Shown here: piece by piece, positions 21,783-34,204 of the stretch
Position numbering within the stretch: the first letter of the stretch is position 1
How the letters are laid out: each line of letters starts with the position of its first letter
Source: Flammula alnicola
Lineage: Eukaryota > Basidiomycota > Agaricomycetes > Agaricales > Strophariaceae
NCBI GenBank assembly: GCA_015499995.1
Contig: JADNRV010000295.1
Location: forward strand, 1-59,773
DNA: 59,773 nt
Reading direction: 5' to 3'
Position numbers and translations under genes: made by a program
The notes under the pieces: model-generated
Told to the model about the DNA's origin: nothing
The model's input: the letters and a program-made list of their open reading frames with translations, nothing else
Databases searched by the model: none

Positions 21783-22305
21783 TGGTTCATGGAAATGAAT
21801 TACTCTTAATAAACCTCGTAAGTGTCCGCCTTTCCTCAGTTGGCTCAAGGTTGACCATTTCAAGAGCTCTCGGGAGATGTCGCAATTGTCCTGCTCTCGG
21901 GAATCATAGACCAGATTCGAGGCACCATCGATCATCATTCGACTCCCTCGTCCTACTTATAATAATCTCGTAGGACACCGGGATCTCCATTGCATACTCA
22001 TTTGCACCAGACGGCTGGTCGACGCATTGCTCCAGGTAAGAGAAAAATACTAGAGTAGGGATGTATTATTTAATGCTATAAACCGTCAAATATAAACCAA
22101 TCGCTCCATCCTATGCGATAAATACTACTATGTGCAGATGAGATAAAAAAATATGTACTAGAGCACGGCGAGAACAGGACAGGAGAAAACAAAGCACAAA
22201 GCATGTGAACAGAACAATTTGAGAGAACGGTCGGCGTAGCGCTGACCATGGAAGGCAATTTTGCACCACAAGTTGCCACCGCCCACACTTCCACCATCCG
22301 CTCGG
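21783..22305. other. Intergenic between convergent genes
   Basis: Holds the 3' ends of the DUF4604 gene (+) and the RRM gene (-). No other gene is seen. Confidence 0.6.
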
Positions 22306-22855
22306 TCATCGCCTTTTCCCATCTCCTCCCGCACCCGGACCATTTATAAACGCAGGATTGAAGTGCCCCGCCATACCTCCTCCCCCACGCCCGCCGCCGC
22401 CAGATTGCATCATGCCTGTCATTCGTGAAAATTTGAATTTGTTTCATGGAGTAACGACACAGCACAGGTGTGGACGACAAGGACGAGTCACGATCGAAAC
22501 GTTGCAACGACGAATGAGCGACAGCGAGAGAGTGTGAGAGTACGGAACGAACGGGGAACGGAACGAGCGACAGGGGGAAAAAAAAGAAGGAACAAACGTA
22601 AGCACAACATTTCGGAACCCAAGAGCAGAGTAGAAGAAAAGTGACTAGTGGGGAAAGGGGAAGGGAAAGGAAGAGGGAAGAGGAACTAGAAACTCGTACC
22701 CATACCGCCGCCCATCATGCCCCCACGTCCGCCCATCATACCGCCTCGAGGTCCCTGCGGGATCATACCCCCACGTCCACCCTGGAAGCCACCTCTGCCT
22801 CCACCCATATAATTTCCGCCGCCACCACTACCCATACCCATTCCCATTCCCATGT

Positions 22856-22886
<31 letters not shown>

Positions 22887-24030
22887 ATTGCCCATACCCA
22901 TGTTGCCCATCGCCATTCCCATGTTTCCAGCACCCATCATGCCAGCGGTACCCATCATACCCCCGCCACGACCGACATTGCCCATTCCTCCCTGATGGCC
23001 TCCACCACGGAAAGTGCCTCCTCCGCGAGCTGCAGGTGCTGGAGCACCCGTCGATGGAGGACGTACGTCACGCGCTGGAGGTTCTGAAAAAGAATTGCGC
23101 TCTGAGTCATCTTGGAAATGACAAGGATTCGGAAGAAATGTTTTACCTTTGGGAAGTGTGCGGAATGGATTGCCTTGGGATGAGTTGGTGAGCGTGGCGG
23201 TCGCACGGCGATTTTGGAAGTCACTGGATTGGGAAAATTGAGCGACCATCAGGTAATCCTAAGGACATCCGAGAACTCACTTGTTATCGAACCAAGCTTT
23301 GAGGTTCGCAGCTCCTTGTGGATCATGACACTCAAGGAATGCAATCCTAACAAAAGGGACGTTAGAAGATTCGAGTCAACAAGAGGCAACCCGTCCGCAA
23401 AAACGCAAGCCTACCCTTTACTCTTGCCGTTCACTTTGTGTTCAGAAAAGGTGATATCATTGTGGTCGACGTTGACACCACAATTCAAAGCCACTTGGCG
23501 CAGATCCTCGTCAGTTGTCCACTACGCGAACATAGACAGAAGTACAAAAACATGTTTTAGAATAATATGCACATGGAAGTAGACGACAAGAGAACGGACC
23601 CATTGTAAATCCCCGATATACAACGCATCGTAACCAGCCATCGCCTGCACACTGGTCATTTGAGCTGCTGGCATAAAGCTGCTACTTTGTTGCTGCATCA
23701 GCCCATTACCGCTATTGGGTCGTGAACTAGGGTGAGGATTAGGCGCGTGGTCATCGTCGCGTTGACGTTTGTCTCCGGTCATAGGCTCAACACCAGAGGT
23801 GTATGACTGAACTCGTTCTTCCGTCGTCATCTCGTCTTCTTCCTACACGGATGTTGTCCCAGAGTGAATTGAAGAAAGGATGCGACAAAAGGCAGAGGCA
23901 ATACAAACGAAGTGTTGTTAGCTAAATACATGCGCGTACGAACAACAGTCAAGATGCTGCCTACCTCTCCCCTCCCGCCAGCACGGCGATCTCCCCCATC
24001 GTAAGAATCGAGCTGATGTTGCGTCGTCAT
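22306..24030 (-). CDS. CPSF6-like RRM protein with Met/Gly-rich tail
   Basis: The likely start at 24030 opens [16 protein letters not shown]; after a short intron come [13 protein letters not shown] and a Ser/Asn/Gln-rich stretch. The RRM spans several exons: [61 protein letters not shown], then [20 protein letters not shown]. The order of RNP2, RNP1 and the LP/GNPFR end resembles CPSF6 and related cleavage-factor subunits, which act in nuclear mRNA 3' processing. The tail is Gly/Met-rich with alternating Gly-Met runs. A last intron from about 22700 to 22410 joins it to QSGGGGRGG and [10 protein letters not shown], ending at the stop at 22306-22308. If that intron is retained, translation stops at 22686 with GMGTSF. 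Confidence 0.8.
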
Positions 24031-24861
24031 ATTGTGGGCCGTAGAATTGACTTCGCTGCCGGCGCTGGAAGTAAAGTACAACGCGTTGCGATGTGCAAAA
24101 CAAAACTCAAAAGACGTGCACGTGGGTTTATGAAAATTTGCTCTGTAAAAGTAAGGACAACAAGACATAGTTGAGTATCGACGACATTTGAAAAGAACAA
24201 AGATTGAAGACAAGAAGGAATAATACGACAAAGTCGCTCTCGCGATGTACAGGGTGAAAGGAAACACATAACAAGTTGGATTGGTGCTCTACAGAAAAAA
24301 AGGCTTCAGCAAAGAATACAGGAAGAAGATCTTACATGACAGTCGTGATATGGATTACAGGCAATTTCTAGGCTTGCTACAGGTTTCTTTATGGTCAAAG
24401 GAAATGGATACAGTGAGGAAGACAGGACAATATGACAAGCAAGACGGATGGTGGCGGTCGAAAACAAGGTTTGCCAAATACAACTTTCCCGGAACTTTTA
24501 TAGGGTTCCGTTATTTGCCCTTGTTTGATCCAGTGGCGCATCCTTATACTTAGTCAAACGTGGTCACCCTTGGTTCACTCAGGGCATGGCATGGATTTGT
24601 ACGCTACAATAATGAAGGCGTAAGGCAGTCTTTGAAAGGTCCTGCGTGGCGATATGCGCTATATATATTTAGGCAATGTGGGCGAATTATTCTCTGTACA
24701 CATGTGTGTGCCTGAGTCGCGGCGGACGTGTTAAGTTGAGGTATGTAGCAATGATTTCGGGCTCCAAAAAATATCATGTCATAAAAAGGTCGTTGTACGG
24801 TATAGTGGTATGATAGTCAAAATGTGAGTTCAATCTAAATAGCGAAACCAACAAATTTGGT
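24031..24861. other. Intergenic, no supportable gene
   Basis: Upstream region of the RRM gene followed by the 3' side of the MFS gene. An open frame at 24281-24553 (+) has no motif and is probably chance. Confidence 0.5.
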
Positions 24862-26875
24862 TCATCGACCGTCGACATGCCTAGGCAGCAGCGAGGCAAT
24901 GACCAGAGAAATGCCAACAATGGCCAGAAGGACGTAGTATACAAAATACCCTCCCATGTATCCCTTCGCGATTGAGACCGAGAAGAGAGAGTTGGCGGCA
25001 GCCGGCCCGATAGCCCGCATCATGCTCACAGACATCTGCGCCAACGTAAAACGAGGTGAGTAATTGGGAACCTGCCGCGCGATTATGAGACCACAAACCT
25101 GGCTTAGACCATTGGTTGCTCCAAGAGATGCACGATTCGGTGATGCGTTGGCGATGAAGATGAAGATGGCTCCTATGGAATCATAGTTCGTTAGGTATCA
25201 AGCCTTCTAGAAGGCGCTTGAAATGCTAACCATAAGATAGACTTATAACGATGGATGTCACGATTTGGAATCCAACGGCCGTCCAAACAGCAAGGCTATA
25301 ACCTTGGTGTCGAGCCAGGTAGTTAATAACAGGGAAAGACGCGAAGACAGGAATGGTGGAGGCGATTCCCCACACGAAGACCTTCTTCGATCCCCAGTAG
25401 TCGTTGATTTTTGCGAAGAAAAATACTTGGAACAGGCCATTCAAGATTCCAAAGACGGATAGCAGGTTCCCAATCATGGAAGGAGGCAACCCAAGACCCC
25501 CAAGATGAATGGGGGTTGAAAGGAAAAGGGGCTGAATCGCCCGAAATGAAATATCGACGAGCGATAGTGAAGCATAGTTCCCGGCCGCGATAAGCACTCG
25601 TGGTGTCAGGAGTGAACGAAGTGGAAGCGGTTGTTCCGATTCAGGTAGCTCATCAGTGCTCTGAGCATTTTTTGTCCGCGATAGAGTGACGATAGCGTCC
25701 TCTGATTCATCAGCTTCCTGCAGGCCGAAATCCGTTTTCTCTTTCTTGAAGCCTAGAAATTCGGAGATCGGGATAGGAGCAGGGACGGTTTCTTTTAGAA
25801 ATATGTACGTGACGACCCACGCAAGGGCGGAAAAGGTGGCGGGCACCGCACAAGGCAGGAAGTAAGGATATTTTTTGAGGAATTCGTTATGGCCAAAGAG
25901 ATTTGGGAATCTATCAGCTGGTCGCGAAAGAGAACCCCCAATAATGGGTCCGAGCTAGAAAGCGAACAAGTTGGATAACAGCTCGTCATTTGGAGCGAGA
26001 AAGACGGCTTACTGTCCCGCCAGTAGACCATGCTATCGGCATGTAGGCATAAGCCTAAAAAAGATGGCGAGGTCGTCGGTGGCGAACATGGGAATCGCAT
26101 TGAGGACTCACTTTAGATATATTCGTCGAATCAGTCAACTCTACCATCATGCTATCCGATGTGGAATAAGTAAATCATTCCGCGGATTAATTACGTGTGT
26201 CAACATACCTTTTAATAACCCCAATGTTGCCGTCTGAAGAGAGAACAAGTCGTCAGTACGGTAAAGGAAACAGCGACCCAAGACTCGACGTACTCAGCGC
26301 GCCGTTCAAACTTCGGCTGCAGAGACATAAGATGAGAATGGAAGCTCGCTTAATTCGAGATATTGGCATACCTGAGCACAAGGCCCCAAAAGGTCTTGGA
26401 GAGCCCGAAACAGTACATGGAGGCTGATAGCCCAGCAAGCCCAGTCAGGATGACGGGCTTTCGGCCGACGCGGTCAGAAATCCGACTCCAGTGCAAGACG
26501 GTAAAAGCCTGAGTCAGAAAAAATAGTGATTGCTAACAGAGTGGTAGTGAGTCAGTATAGGCGGATTAGACATGACGCGGAGTTTTATGCACCATGAGAC
26601 CGACATAGTACCCTACTCGACTCTCGTCCCCCTGCGTAATGCCCAAATCGCGAATGAGCTGCACGAAAATTGTTTGTTAGAAGTTTCTTTGATTCTGGCA
26701 CGTCCGATGACAGGGTACATACCTGCGGTGCGAAAGGGTAGATGACCTGCGAGGTCAAAGGCTCCGCGAGCTGAAGAAACAGAACGATAGAGAACTGGAA
26801 CCAAGGCAGAGGTGTTGGCTGCTTTTTCCCATTTTCTGACAACAAGGGCGTTTCTTCGTCGATCTGGGCGGTCAT
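24862..26875 (-). CDS. MFS transporter, ZIFL/YCR023C-like (copy 1)
   Basis: A 12-helix major facilitator exporter, plasma or vacuolar membrane, substrate unknown. The start at 26875 gives EETPLLSENGKKQPTPLPW, then helix 1 FSIVLFLQLAEPLTSQVIYP. Later exons contain HWSRISDRVGRKPVILTGL (loop 2-3 MFS signature), the helix-4/5 segment GNIGVIKSMMVELTD, and PYFLPCAVPATFSALAW. A long charged central loop is followed by GLGLPPSMIGNLLSVFG, a second-half DYWGSKKVFVWG, and the end at the stop at 24862 after LLPRHVDGR. It shares the LPxFQ...AEP opening and AYMP...GG block with the two MFS genes at 38534 and 41172, but is clearly more distant from them than they are from each other. About eight short introns. 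Confidence 0.9.
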
Positions 26876-28805
26876 GAAGAAATGGGGACGTTACAGAAAA
26901 GAAAGAAACGAAAAGAACGTTGATAAATAATGCAAGAGGAGACGAGGATACTTATGGTGTAAGAACGGACCGAAATTGCGCTTCAATATCAATCCCCGCC
27001 AGAAATTACTTAAGCCAATCAGAACAACGTGATAGATCGCGAAAAGGAAGGCATTTCATTTCGGCAGAGGTTCAGGTGGGTTTACTTTGAAGTTTGCCGA
27101 GGAATCGCACAAGCACAAATTGGGGATCCTGGGTGCTTGAAGCAGTGAGGAAACATCGAGAAATTCTGGCTGTCATGGGATGTAGGCGGCGGGGATGATG
27201 GAAGTCGAATGACAACAGTAGAGCAGATGTCAGATGTGGCCAGAAATCAAATGGAACTGGAGCAGGCCGACTCGGCAAAGCTTGCCAGGTTCACCTGTAA
27301 ATTTCTTTCATCTCCCTCTCATCTCCCTGTATATAGTTCTCTATCTGAAAATCCACGTCCCAGCCTCGACCGAGATACGAGGTGAGTAACCGGTGAGTAC
27401 TTGCCCAGCATAGTATCGTCCGCCTCTATAAAAAGTTGCCTTCGGAGTTCCGACATAGCTTATGCTCCCACCTGCTTCTGGACTCTAGACGCTACTTATA
27501 CTCTGGCTTTTCGGGTCGACTAAACCAATTTTGAATCGATTGTTCTGCCGAGCTTGAGAGTGCTGTGCTATTACCGCGGTGACACCTGACGACTCGAACA
27601 GCAACGGGAGATGGTTTTCCACGCCACGGGTCTTTCTATGTATCGATATGACGCCAAGGTAATCCATATGTCTGATTGTCTTCCAGCGGAATGAAGATCG
27701 TCCATCAACGGATTGTTCTATTCCTGTTTTATGCCCTTCTCAGAGTTCTTGCAGTGCAAACCTCTTACGAGGCAACAGCAACATCTTTCAGGCTCCGGGC
27801 CCGAGACCCGAATCTCCTGAAGACGTCTGCGAACCACTACCGTTAGGTAAATTCACCTAGGGAGGTCATTTCCGGTGGATGTAGAGGCACAAAGAAGTTA
27901 TCAAAGGTTCGCTTTGTCGTGCACCGCTTTCCCACTACTGAGGGCTCATCAACGAATAATTTTCTAGAATACGGCTCTCGAACTGCGGATCGAGAGCAAA
28001 TCACTACCAGGCCCAGTCCAGGAGGTATCAAATGCACTCAAACCCCTTTACCATTTTGAAAGATTTTCATCTCGACATATACTGGGGTTATCCAGGATTT
28101 TGAATGATATTACGCTTAGGCTGCCTGCTGTTAAACTCCCAGCCGGACCTGCAGGCTTGTGTGCACATCAAAGTGTGGCGCACGGCTTTCGCTCCTTTGG
28201 TGACAACGATACAACGACGATAGGCATGGATATCTATATTGTTATTCGTAACGTAGAAAACCTAAAACCACATATCAATAGTATGTGTGCATTTCTTACA
28301 GGCTCTTCGTAATATTTAGTTTTCTTTAGAAGACTTTAAATTGCTTTACGCCTTGTCCGTCGGACTGGTAACTACTCAGTTCTCGTTGTAGCCAGCTGTA
28401 GTGCGCTGCCGCCTCAACTTGTGTAATATGGAACAGCATAGTGTGTAAGTACAAAGAATAATTCGCCCGCATGGCATAAAGATATATAACGCATATCTCG
28501 CCGCAGGGAAATTTCAAAGCCTGCCTTATACCTTCATTATACATTGAAGTCTGTGTGCGCGCTTACTTTTATGTGCGCCTTGAATGAACACCATCAACTT
28601 GCAATTGAAAGGAATTTCGAGCGAGAGACAGGGACAAACAAGTACAAACTGGGCTTGCACAATTATTGCTGAGTTGGACTGTGCCACGATACCCTTGTCC
28701 TTGCTCATAAGCCTGCTGCTCTCTTGTCATCCTCTTCTTGGTCTTCCTTGTAATTTTCTTGAATATTCTGTCCCGGAATCCTGACGGCTACTTTCCTTCA
28801 AAACT
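26876..28805. other. Long intergenic interval, no supportable gene
   Basis: Separates the divergent MFS and SPT2 genes. Only short open frames without motifs or consistent splice sites are seen on either strand. The last ~150 bases are T/C-rich and fit the SPT2 promoter and leader. Confidence 0.5.
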
Positions 28806-30365
28806 ATGTCTTCGTTCGCCTCTTTGATGGCTTTGAGTGCCACTCATACTCGGGAAAGCCAGCAGGCGGTGGACATTGCCCTCCAAGAGCGGCGGCGGAA
28901 GGAGGCCTTGCAGCGAAAGCAGCAGGAGGAGCGGGAAGCAAAGGAGAGGGAGCAGGAGAAGAAGTTAAGACTGAGGCGGCTTGAAGAAGAGAAGCGGCAG
29001 CAGGAGCGGTTGCGACGGCTGGAGGAGGAACGCAAGGCCAAGGAGCTGGCTCTGCAGCGGCGGGAGGACGAACAGCGTGATTTGCTGCGATATGGCCCCA
29101 AGAAGGCGGCCAAGATGGCGGGCTCTAGCAATGGCGGGTCGTCCAAGTGGCCCTCGTCATCCTCAGACGCCCGGGAGGCTGTCCGCAAGCGCCGGGTCCC
29201 GGATGATGCAGACCAGGACTCACCGGGAATAGTGCTGACCCGCGAAGAGCTCCGCGAGCGCAAGCAACAGGCGGAGATGCGCAAGCAGTTCGCAACGTCC
29301 AAGAGGGCATCGCACTCGAACAAAGGGTATGGCAAAGCCGGGAGGCGGTTGCCTGGTGGCGCGGTCGACATCGTGACGAACCAGGGCAAACCAGAGGACG
29401 AGTCCGTTGGTGCCGGCAGATCGGTCAAAGATCGTCTGACCTCCAAGCCTAATACGTTGGTGTTGCTCAACGTCAAGAAGCGGGACAAGCGCACTGAGGA
29501 CGAGATCCAAATGGAAGTGCGGGCATCGAAGAAGGTTCTCGATGGCACCGAGGCCCTTCAGTTCAATGACTGGTTCGGCGATTCCAAGAAGAAAGAGGCA
29601 CCAAAGCGGTCTCCTGCTCCCGTGTTTTCGTCCTCACCTCCTTCACGGCCTGACACTCCTGCTTCCCGTGAGTGGCTCAGCCCCTTTGATCGTTGCATTT
29701 TAATGTGTTGTCTTGTTGGGCAGGCACTACAAATGGGCACACGACAGTCTCCACCTCTGTTTCTGCGTCCTCTTCGCATAAATCTGAGATCCATGCACCC
29801 AAATCTATGTTTACGAAGCCCCTTCCTGCACCGGCACACAAGCCGACGACTGGCACCTCTCGTGGAAGCTCCTCAGACTTGAACACCGCGTCACAGAGCA
29901 AATTCCCGAAGATCAATAAGACTTCGGCGGCTTCTGCGTCTTCCCAACGACCTTCGTCGTCCACAGCCAACGCCCAGAACCGATCCAAGCGACCCCGCTC
30001 TTTGAGTTTATCCGAGTCCCCTCCTCCACACAGGAAACGCTCACGCAACCAGGATCAGATGGATATCTCGTCAGAGATCTGGAAACTATTTGGCAAGGAT
30101 CGAGGCATGTATATCTCGCGGGATGTGCTCAGCGATGACGAGGATATGGAGGCCGATGCGACTGTCCTTGAGCGAGAGGAAAAAATGAGGTCAGCGACAG
30201 TTTCTCTTATTTTCTATTATCTTATATTGATTTTCTGTTCTCTTCAATAGTGCTCGGATTGCCAAAAGAGAAGAGATGTTGGCTGCGGAAGAAGAACGTC
30301 GCCATGAAGAAGAAAAACGCCAGCGCAAGAAAGAGAAGGAACGCGCCGTTGCTCGTGGACGTTGA
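28806..30365 (+). CDS. SPT2 chromatin protein homologue
   Basis: SPT2 is a histone H3-H4-binding factor in transcription elongation. Exons 28806-29667, 29724-30189 and 30251-30365 join in phase to give 480 residues. The N-terminus is a long Glu/Arg/Lys helix (residues ~25-100), then a Ser/Lys-rich middle with KRRVPDDADQDSPGIVLTR. The C-terminal SPT2 signature is clear: IWKLFGKDRGMYISRDVLSD followed by DEDMEADATVLEREE and a charged helix ending KEKERAVARGR. Length and layout fit fungal SPT2. Base composition of the first exon is G-rich owing to the Glu/Arg helix, which produces long antisense open frames that I disregard. Confidence 0.9.
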
Positions 30366-31094
30366 GTTTATTTGTTTTCTCCTTTCTTCGGTGGAATGTC
30401 TTCAAATCTATATTGGATTTCTTCATGTTCTTGTCATGTACTTTTGCAGTACATGAACGTCACCGACAGTAACGATTGCTTGGTTTCTGATGTCTATGGC
30501 GCGGAATAGTTTTCTCACTTTTTCCTTTCTTTTCATCAACTCTCTTCCCCCCTTTGGAACTCAATAGTCTATCTTACAATTGTTTGGATTCTCTTCTCCA
30601 TCAATCAATATATCTCCAGCATTACACATACAATCACGTTGCCTTTCGTAGATCGTACCCTCATAACACATCTATATCATTCTATCCTGTTGTTGCTATC
30701 ATGTTTAATTACTTACACCCATGCCTTGTAAATTAGTACGCAGTGTCTCATTGCAATGAATTCAAAAGCGGAATCTTACTCACCCAAACCGGTGCCAGTT
30801 TCCGCAATCTTGAAAAATCGTGTCAGTTCTAATTAGCCGCGGCTGTCGTCTTCAAAAAACGACAGCGTTGTTTTAAACTGCGAGAATTGGACGAACACTC
30901 ATGGCTCCTAGAGCCACTATTTCTTTTTCTTAAACAGCAGGCTAAAGGCAAGACCCATACCTGTGAATAGCCTCGAAATCTTAGAGTCACTCATACAATA
31001 TTAAAGTTCAGGTTTATGCATTACACCGCCGAAACCAGTCGGGCAGGCTCAGCAAAATGTGTGTATATACATCCCGTAAAAACGTTAACGATCC
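30366..31094. other. Intergenic between convergent genes
   Basis: 3' untranslated sequence of SPT2 followed by that of the secreted Ala-rich protein gene. No further gene is seen. Confidence 0.6.
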
Positions 31095-32488
31095 TTACAT
31101 TAAAGTGTTCAGTTGCCGCCGGACTGCAGATGCCCATGCAGCGCCGCTGGTGGCTAATTGTCGTGCGACTGGCTGTGGTGAGGCCTCAACCGACCGACGC
31201 GATTCTGTACTTTGGACGCCGGCTGGAAGTTTGCACCGGACTGCAGATGCCGAGGAAGCACCGCTGATGGCCTGCCGCGCAATTAGATGCGAGGGGTCCT
31301 CGTCCGACCGACGCGATTCTGTAGTTTGGTCGGCGGCTGCAAGTTGGCACCGCATTGCAGACGCCAATGAAGCACCGCTGACGGCTAACCGACGTGCAAT
31401 TGGCTGCGAGGAGGCCTTGTCCGACCGACGCGCTGGCGTGGTGCTGTCGCCGGCTGCATCGGGCGCAGCGGCATCGGGAGCACCGGTACTGGAAGGGTCG
31501 GGCGATGCGGCGTCACTGGCTGTTGGTTTAGCTTCATCGCTAGCAGTGGCTGTAGCGGCGTCACTGGCGGTGGCAGTAGCAGATTCGCTGGCGGTCGGTG
31601 AAGCAGCATCGCTAGCGGTGGCAGTGGCAGACTCGCTCGCTGTCGGGGTAGCAAAGCCACTGACGGTGGCTGAAGCGGCTTCAGTGGGGGATGCCGTAGC
31701 AGACTCACTGGCTGTGGCGGTGGCATCACCAGACGCAGTTGCCGTAGCACTGGCGGAAGCGCTGGCCGTGGTGGATGCAGCATCGGCGGAGGCTTGGGTG
31801 GCAGAAGCGCTCGCGGTTTCCGCACTGGAAGAAGCGGAGGCGGTAGCCGCAGAGGCGATGGCAGCGGCCGCAGCATCTGAGCTAATGAGCGTCGTGGACT
31901 GGGAGGACGAGATCACAGTGCTCGATGCGGCGGCGCCATTTCGAAAGGCACCCTTTGCACCAGCACCATGGGCAGCACCATGGGCAGCACCATGTGCAGC
32001 AGCATCAGCAGGCGTGTCGAAAACGGTAGTCTTGTTGAACGTGAGGGTTTCCTTGATGGTGGTGGCAGGTTCGCGCTTCTCGTAGAACTCATGGTAGACC
32101 CGACGAGGGTAGCGACGTTGGCGCTCTTCCCGCACTTGAACAACGGGGGCAGAGCTGTCAACAGGCTCGCGAGATTCGATGACCTCGGGGAAAGGTTCAT
32201 CTCTCTCGGAGACGAGACGAGCAACGCGACGGCTGCCTGTCCCGAGCTGGGAGCGTCGGCGGTTGTCCTGTACATCAATGATGGCAGCCCGGGCAATGAG
32301 TTGCACCGGTGGGCTGATCTCAGAGCGAGCGACGGATTCAGTGACAGGGTCCACCAATCTAGGAGATGTCGAGGTTAGAAAATAGATTTCTTTCTGTAAA
32401 AATGAACATACCTGATTGGAGCGCCGAAGACCGAGACGGCGTTGAAGACCAAGGTGGTAAGGAGGAGAGTCGAGACTGAGGAAATCAT
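31095..32488 (-). CDS. Secreted Ala/Ser/Thr-rich repeat protein, 446 aa
   Basis: Exons 32488-32412 and 32358-31095 join in phase. The N-terminus MISSVSTLLLTTLVFNAVSV followed by FGAP is a typical signal peptide. A basic region (RRRSQLGTGSRR, RQRRYPRRVYHEF) is followed by a very long low-complexity Ala/Ser/Thr region with TASESATATASDA-type units, likely O-glycosylated. The last ~130 residues hold three degenerate ~40-residue repeats, each with an Arg-Arg-Ser start (RRSDKASSQPIARRL, RRSDEDPSHLIARQ, RRSVEASPQPVARQ) and SGAxxASA(M/V)RxxL. The Arg pairs could be Kex2-type cleavage sites. No enzymatic domain is seen; a cell-wall or extracellular role is inferred. Confidence 0.75.
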
Positions 32489-33864
32489 CGTAAGAACAGA
32501 CGAAGAAGTCAGAGATATGTCTTTCAGAAGGTTTGTGGGGATGTCGACCAGCGAAATAGACAGACTCTAGGGGCAACCTGGCACCGAAGAGATAGTGGAT
32601 GGGAGCACTGCTAAGGAATCATAATGCTTGCCACGTCGTTTTATACCCGCTGGAGGTCCAGGAGCATCAGTATCCTGGGAAACATTTGGAAACACAAGCG
32701 GTCAGGTTATCTCCAGCCGTTGCAATCCATCATTCGGCTGTACTGCCTCCCGTAAATGCGCCAGGGGCCAAGTGTTTCAGGGACTCTTTTACCTTCCATA
32801 GCCTTGAGCTTACATACATGTGGCTGTAGCATGCGGATCCTTGGCGAGGCCGCCGAAAGTCGAAGAGTTGGCCAACACCACCAGAGATCACCCTGTGGCT
32901 TCACTCGCGCCATATATCTTCCTGGGATGATATGGATTATGGGGACGTTTCTAGGGGTAAGTATCTTTGTGATGGCCGAACTGTATGCAGCTAGAGCAAT
33001 GCGACTTCGAAGGGCAAAGGTGACCCACGTCCATATTCCGGTCAGTTCGGTAGGATTGGCAATGGCTATGCGGGAATGATCGTGCACATCATCGCTCTAC
33101 CTAAGAATAGAGGCAGCTCCGCTAGCTCTCCCTTGGCAAAACCTCCTTGGAGGCGTATTTGAACGGATTCGACGAGAATCGAAGGACCCGAGAGCCTCGA
33201 AGGAGAATAGAGACAACGGCTGGTTGATGGTAAGTTTTGGGTTGAAGAAGCGATCTCCTTGAAAGGCTGATCTGTGATCAAGGGTTGATGCATTTCGGAA
33301 GTTGCCGCAGCAGGATCAATTGGCGCCTGACCTTGGACGGCTTGGAACAAGCATTTTGCCAGAATGGGCATCATACGAAAGAGCATAACGGTACAGTCAG
33401 TCATACCCACATTGGTTCGGAATACGAGAATCCAAAAAACATTTATTTCACGCCTTACACAGACTCACACACAAGATCGAACGATTAGAATTCAATTCGA
33501 AGGAAAGCTACAGAGCAAAAAAACAGTGCATATAAGTAAATAGATAGCAGCGGAGAAATCTCGACGCAAAAGCAGTTTAAATAAATACCCAGACAAAGGA
33601 AAGCGTATGTATGCTACAGAGCAAGATGCAAAGGCTGCCGAAGTCACGGCGTCTAGAAATCGAATGCGAAAGGAATGATGGTGTAGGTCGAGTGAAGGTC
33701 GATCTTGAACGGTATCTTGAAGGAGTGGAAGAAGTCGAATTTGATTCCCTTTTCTTGAACGAAGCCTCCTCAAGGCATGCAAAGAGAAAAACCGTCAGAA
33801 AGGGTGGACTCGATCTGTTTTCCGGCCAAAACACAGCCGTGAAAACAGTGGCGAGGGTAGCTGT
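32489..33864. other. Intergenic, no supportable gene
   Basis: Promoter region of the Ala-rich protein gene, then sequence with only short open frames. A minus-strand frame at 33066-33410 has a hydrophobic start (MLFRMMPILAKCLF) but no coherent continuation, so it is not called as a gene. Confidence 0.45.
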
Positions 33865-34204
33865 TTAATTGCACTGGAATTTTGTGCAGATAGCCGGCGA
33901 TACCTGAGGGAGAGGTGCGGGTTGCGCTTCACGAGCGAAGTGGATATTGGCAACATTTTCTCGGCGCTAATTGGAACCATCTCGTGAGTTTTCCTATTAA
34001 TGGCTATTTTGGGTTGAATGAAACGTACGAGGGCCACCAAAAGCTCTGGGTTAGATGGCGCAGGCATCGGGACGGGGGTTGCAGACACGAAAACGGTTGC
34101 TAGGAAAAAGCAAAGGGTAAGTGTTGGGAATGGAAGTTATACGGAAAATAAGAGAAACACGTACCACAGGCAAAAAGAACGATGCTGGCGATTGAGAACT
34201 GCAT
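33865..34204 (-). CDS. Small secreted precursor peptide, 70 aa
   Basis: Exons 34204-34165, 34099-34029 and 33966-33865 (introns of 65 and 62 bases with GTACGT donors) join in phase to a 70-residue protein. Residues 1-20 (MQFSIASIVLFACATVFVSA) form a signal peptide followed by a Pro-rich stretch TPVPMPAPSNPE. A dibasic RR at residues 38-39 precedes ENVANIHFAREAQPAPLPQ and a tail with two Cys (AICTKFQCN). The RR site and the R-EA dipeptide resemble Kex2/dipeptidyl-peptidase processing of fungal secreted precursors. No family is recognised. A weak GTATCG within the last exon could act as an alternative donor and change the C-terminus. Too short and too spliced for an unspliced frame to reveal it. 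Confidence 0.6.

Noticed and set aside
28844..29548. Minus-strand 234-codon frame over SPT2
   Set aside because: It is the antisense of the Glu/Arg-rich helix; SPT2 domain evidence on the plus strand is decisive.
31057..32085. Long plus-strand open frame, Ala/Val-rich
   Set aside because: It is the antisense of the Ala/Ser/Thr-rich repeats of the secreted protein gene; the minus strand has the signal peptide and a consistent intron.
33865..34204. Idea that the 70-residue precursor is a lipopeptide mating pheromone
   Set aside because: Basidiomycete pheromone precursors end in CaaX; this one ends QCN and has a signal peptide, which those precursors lack.
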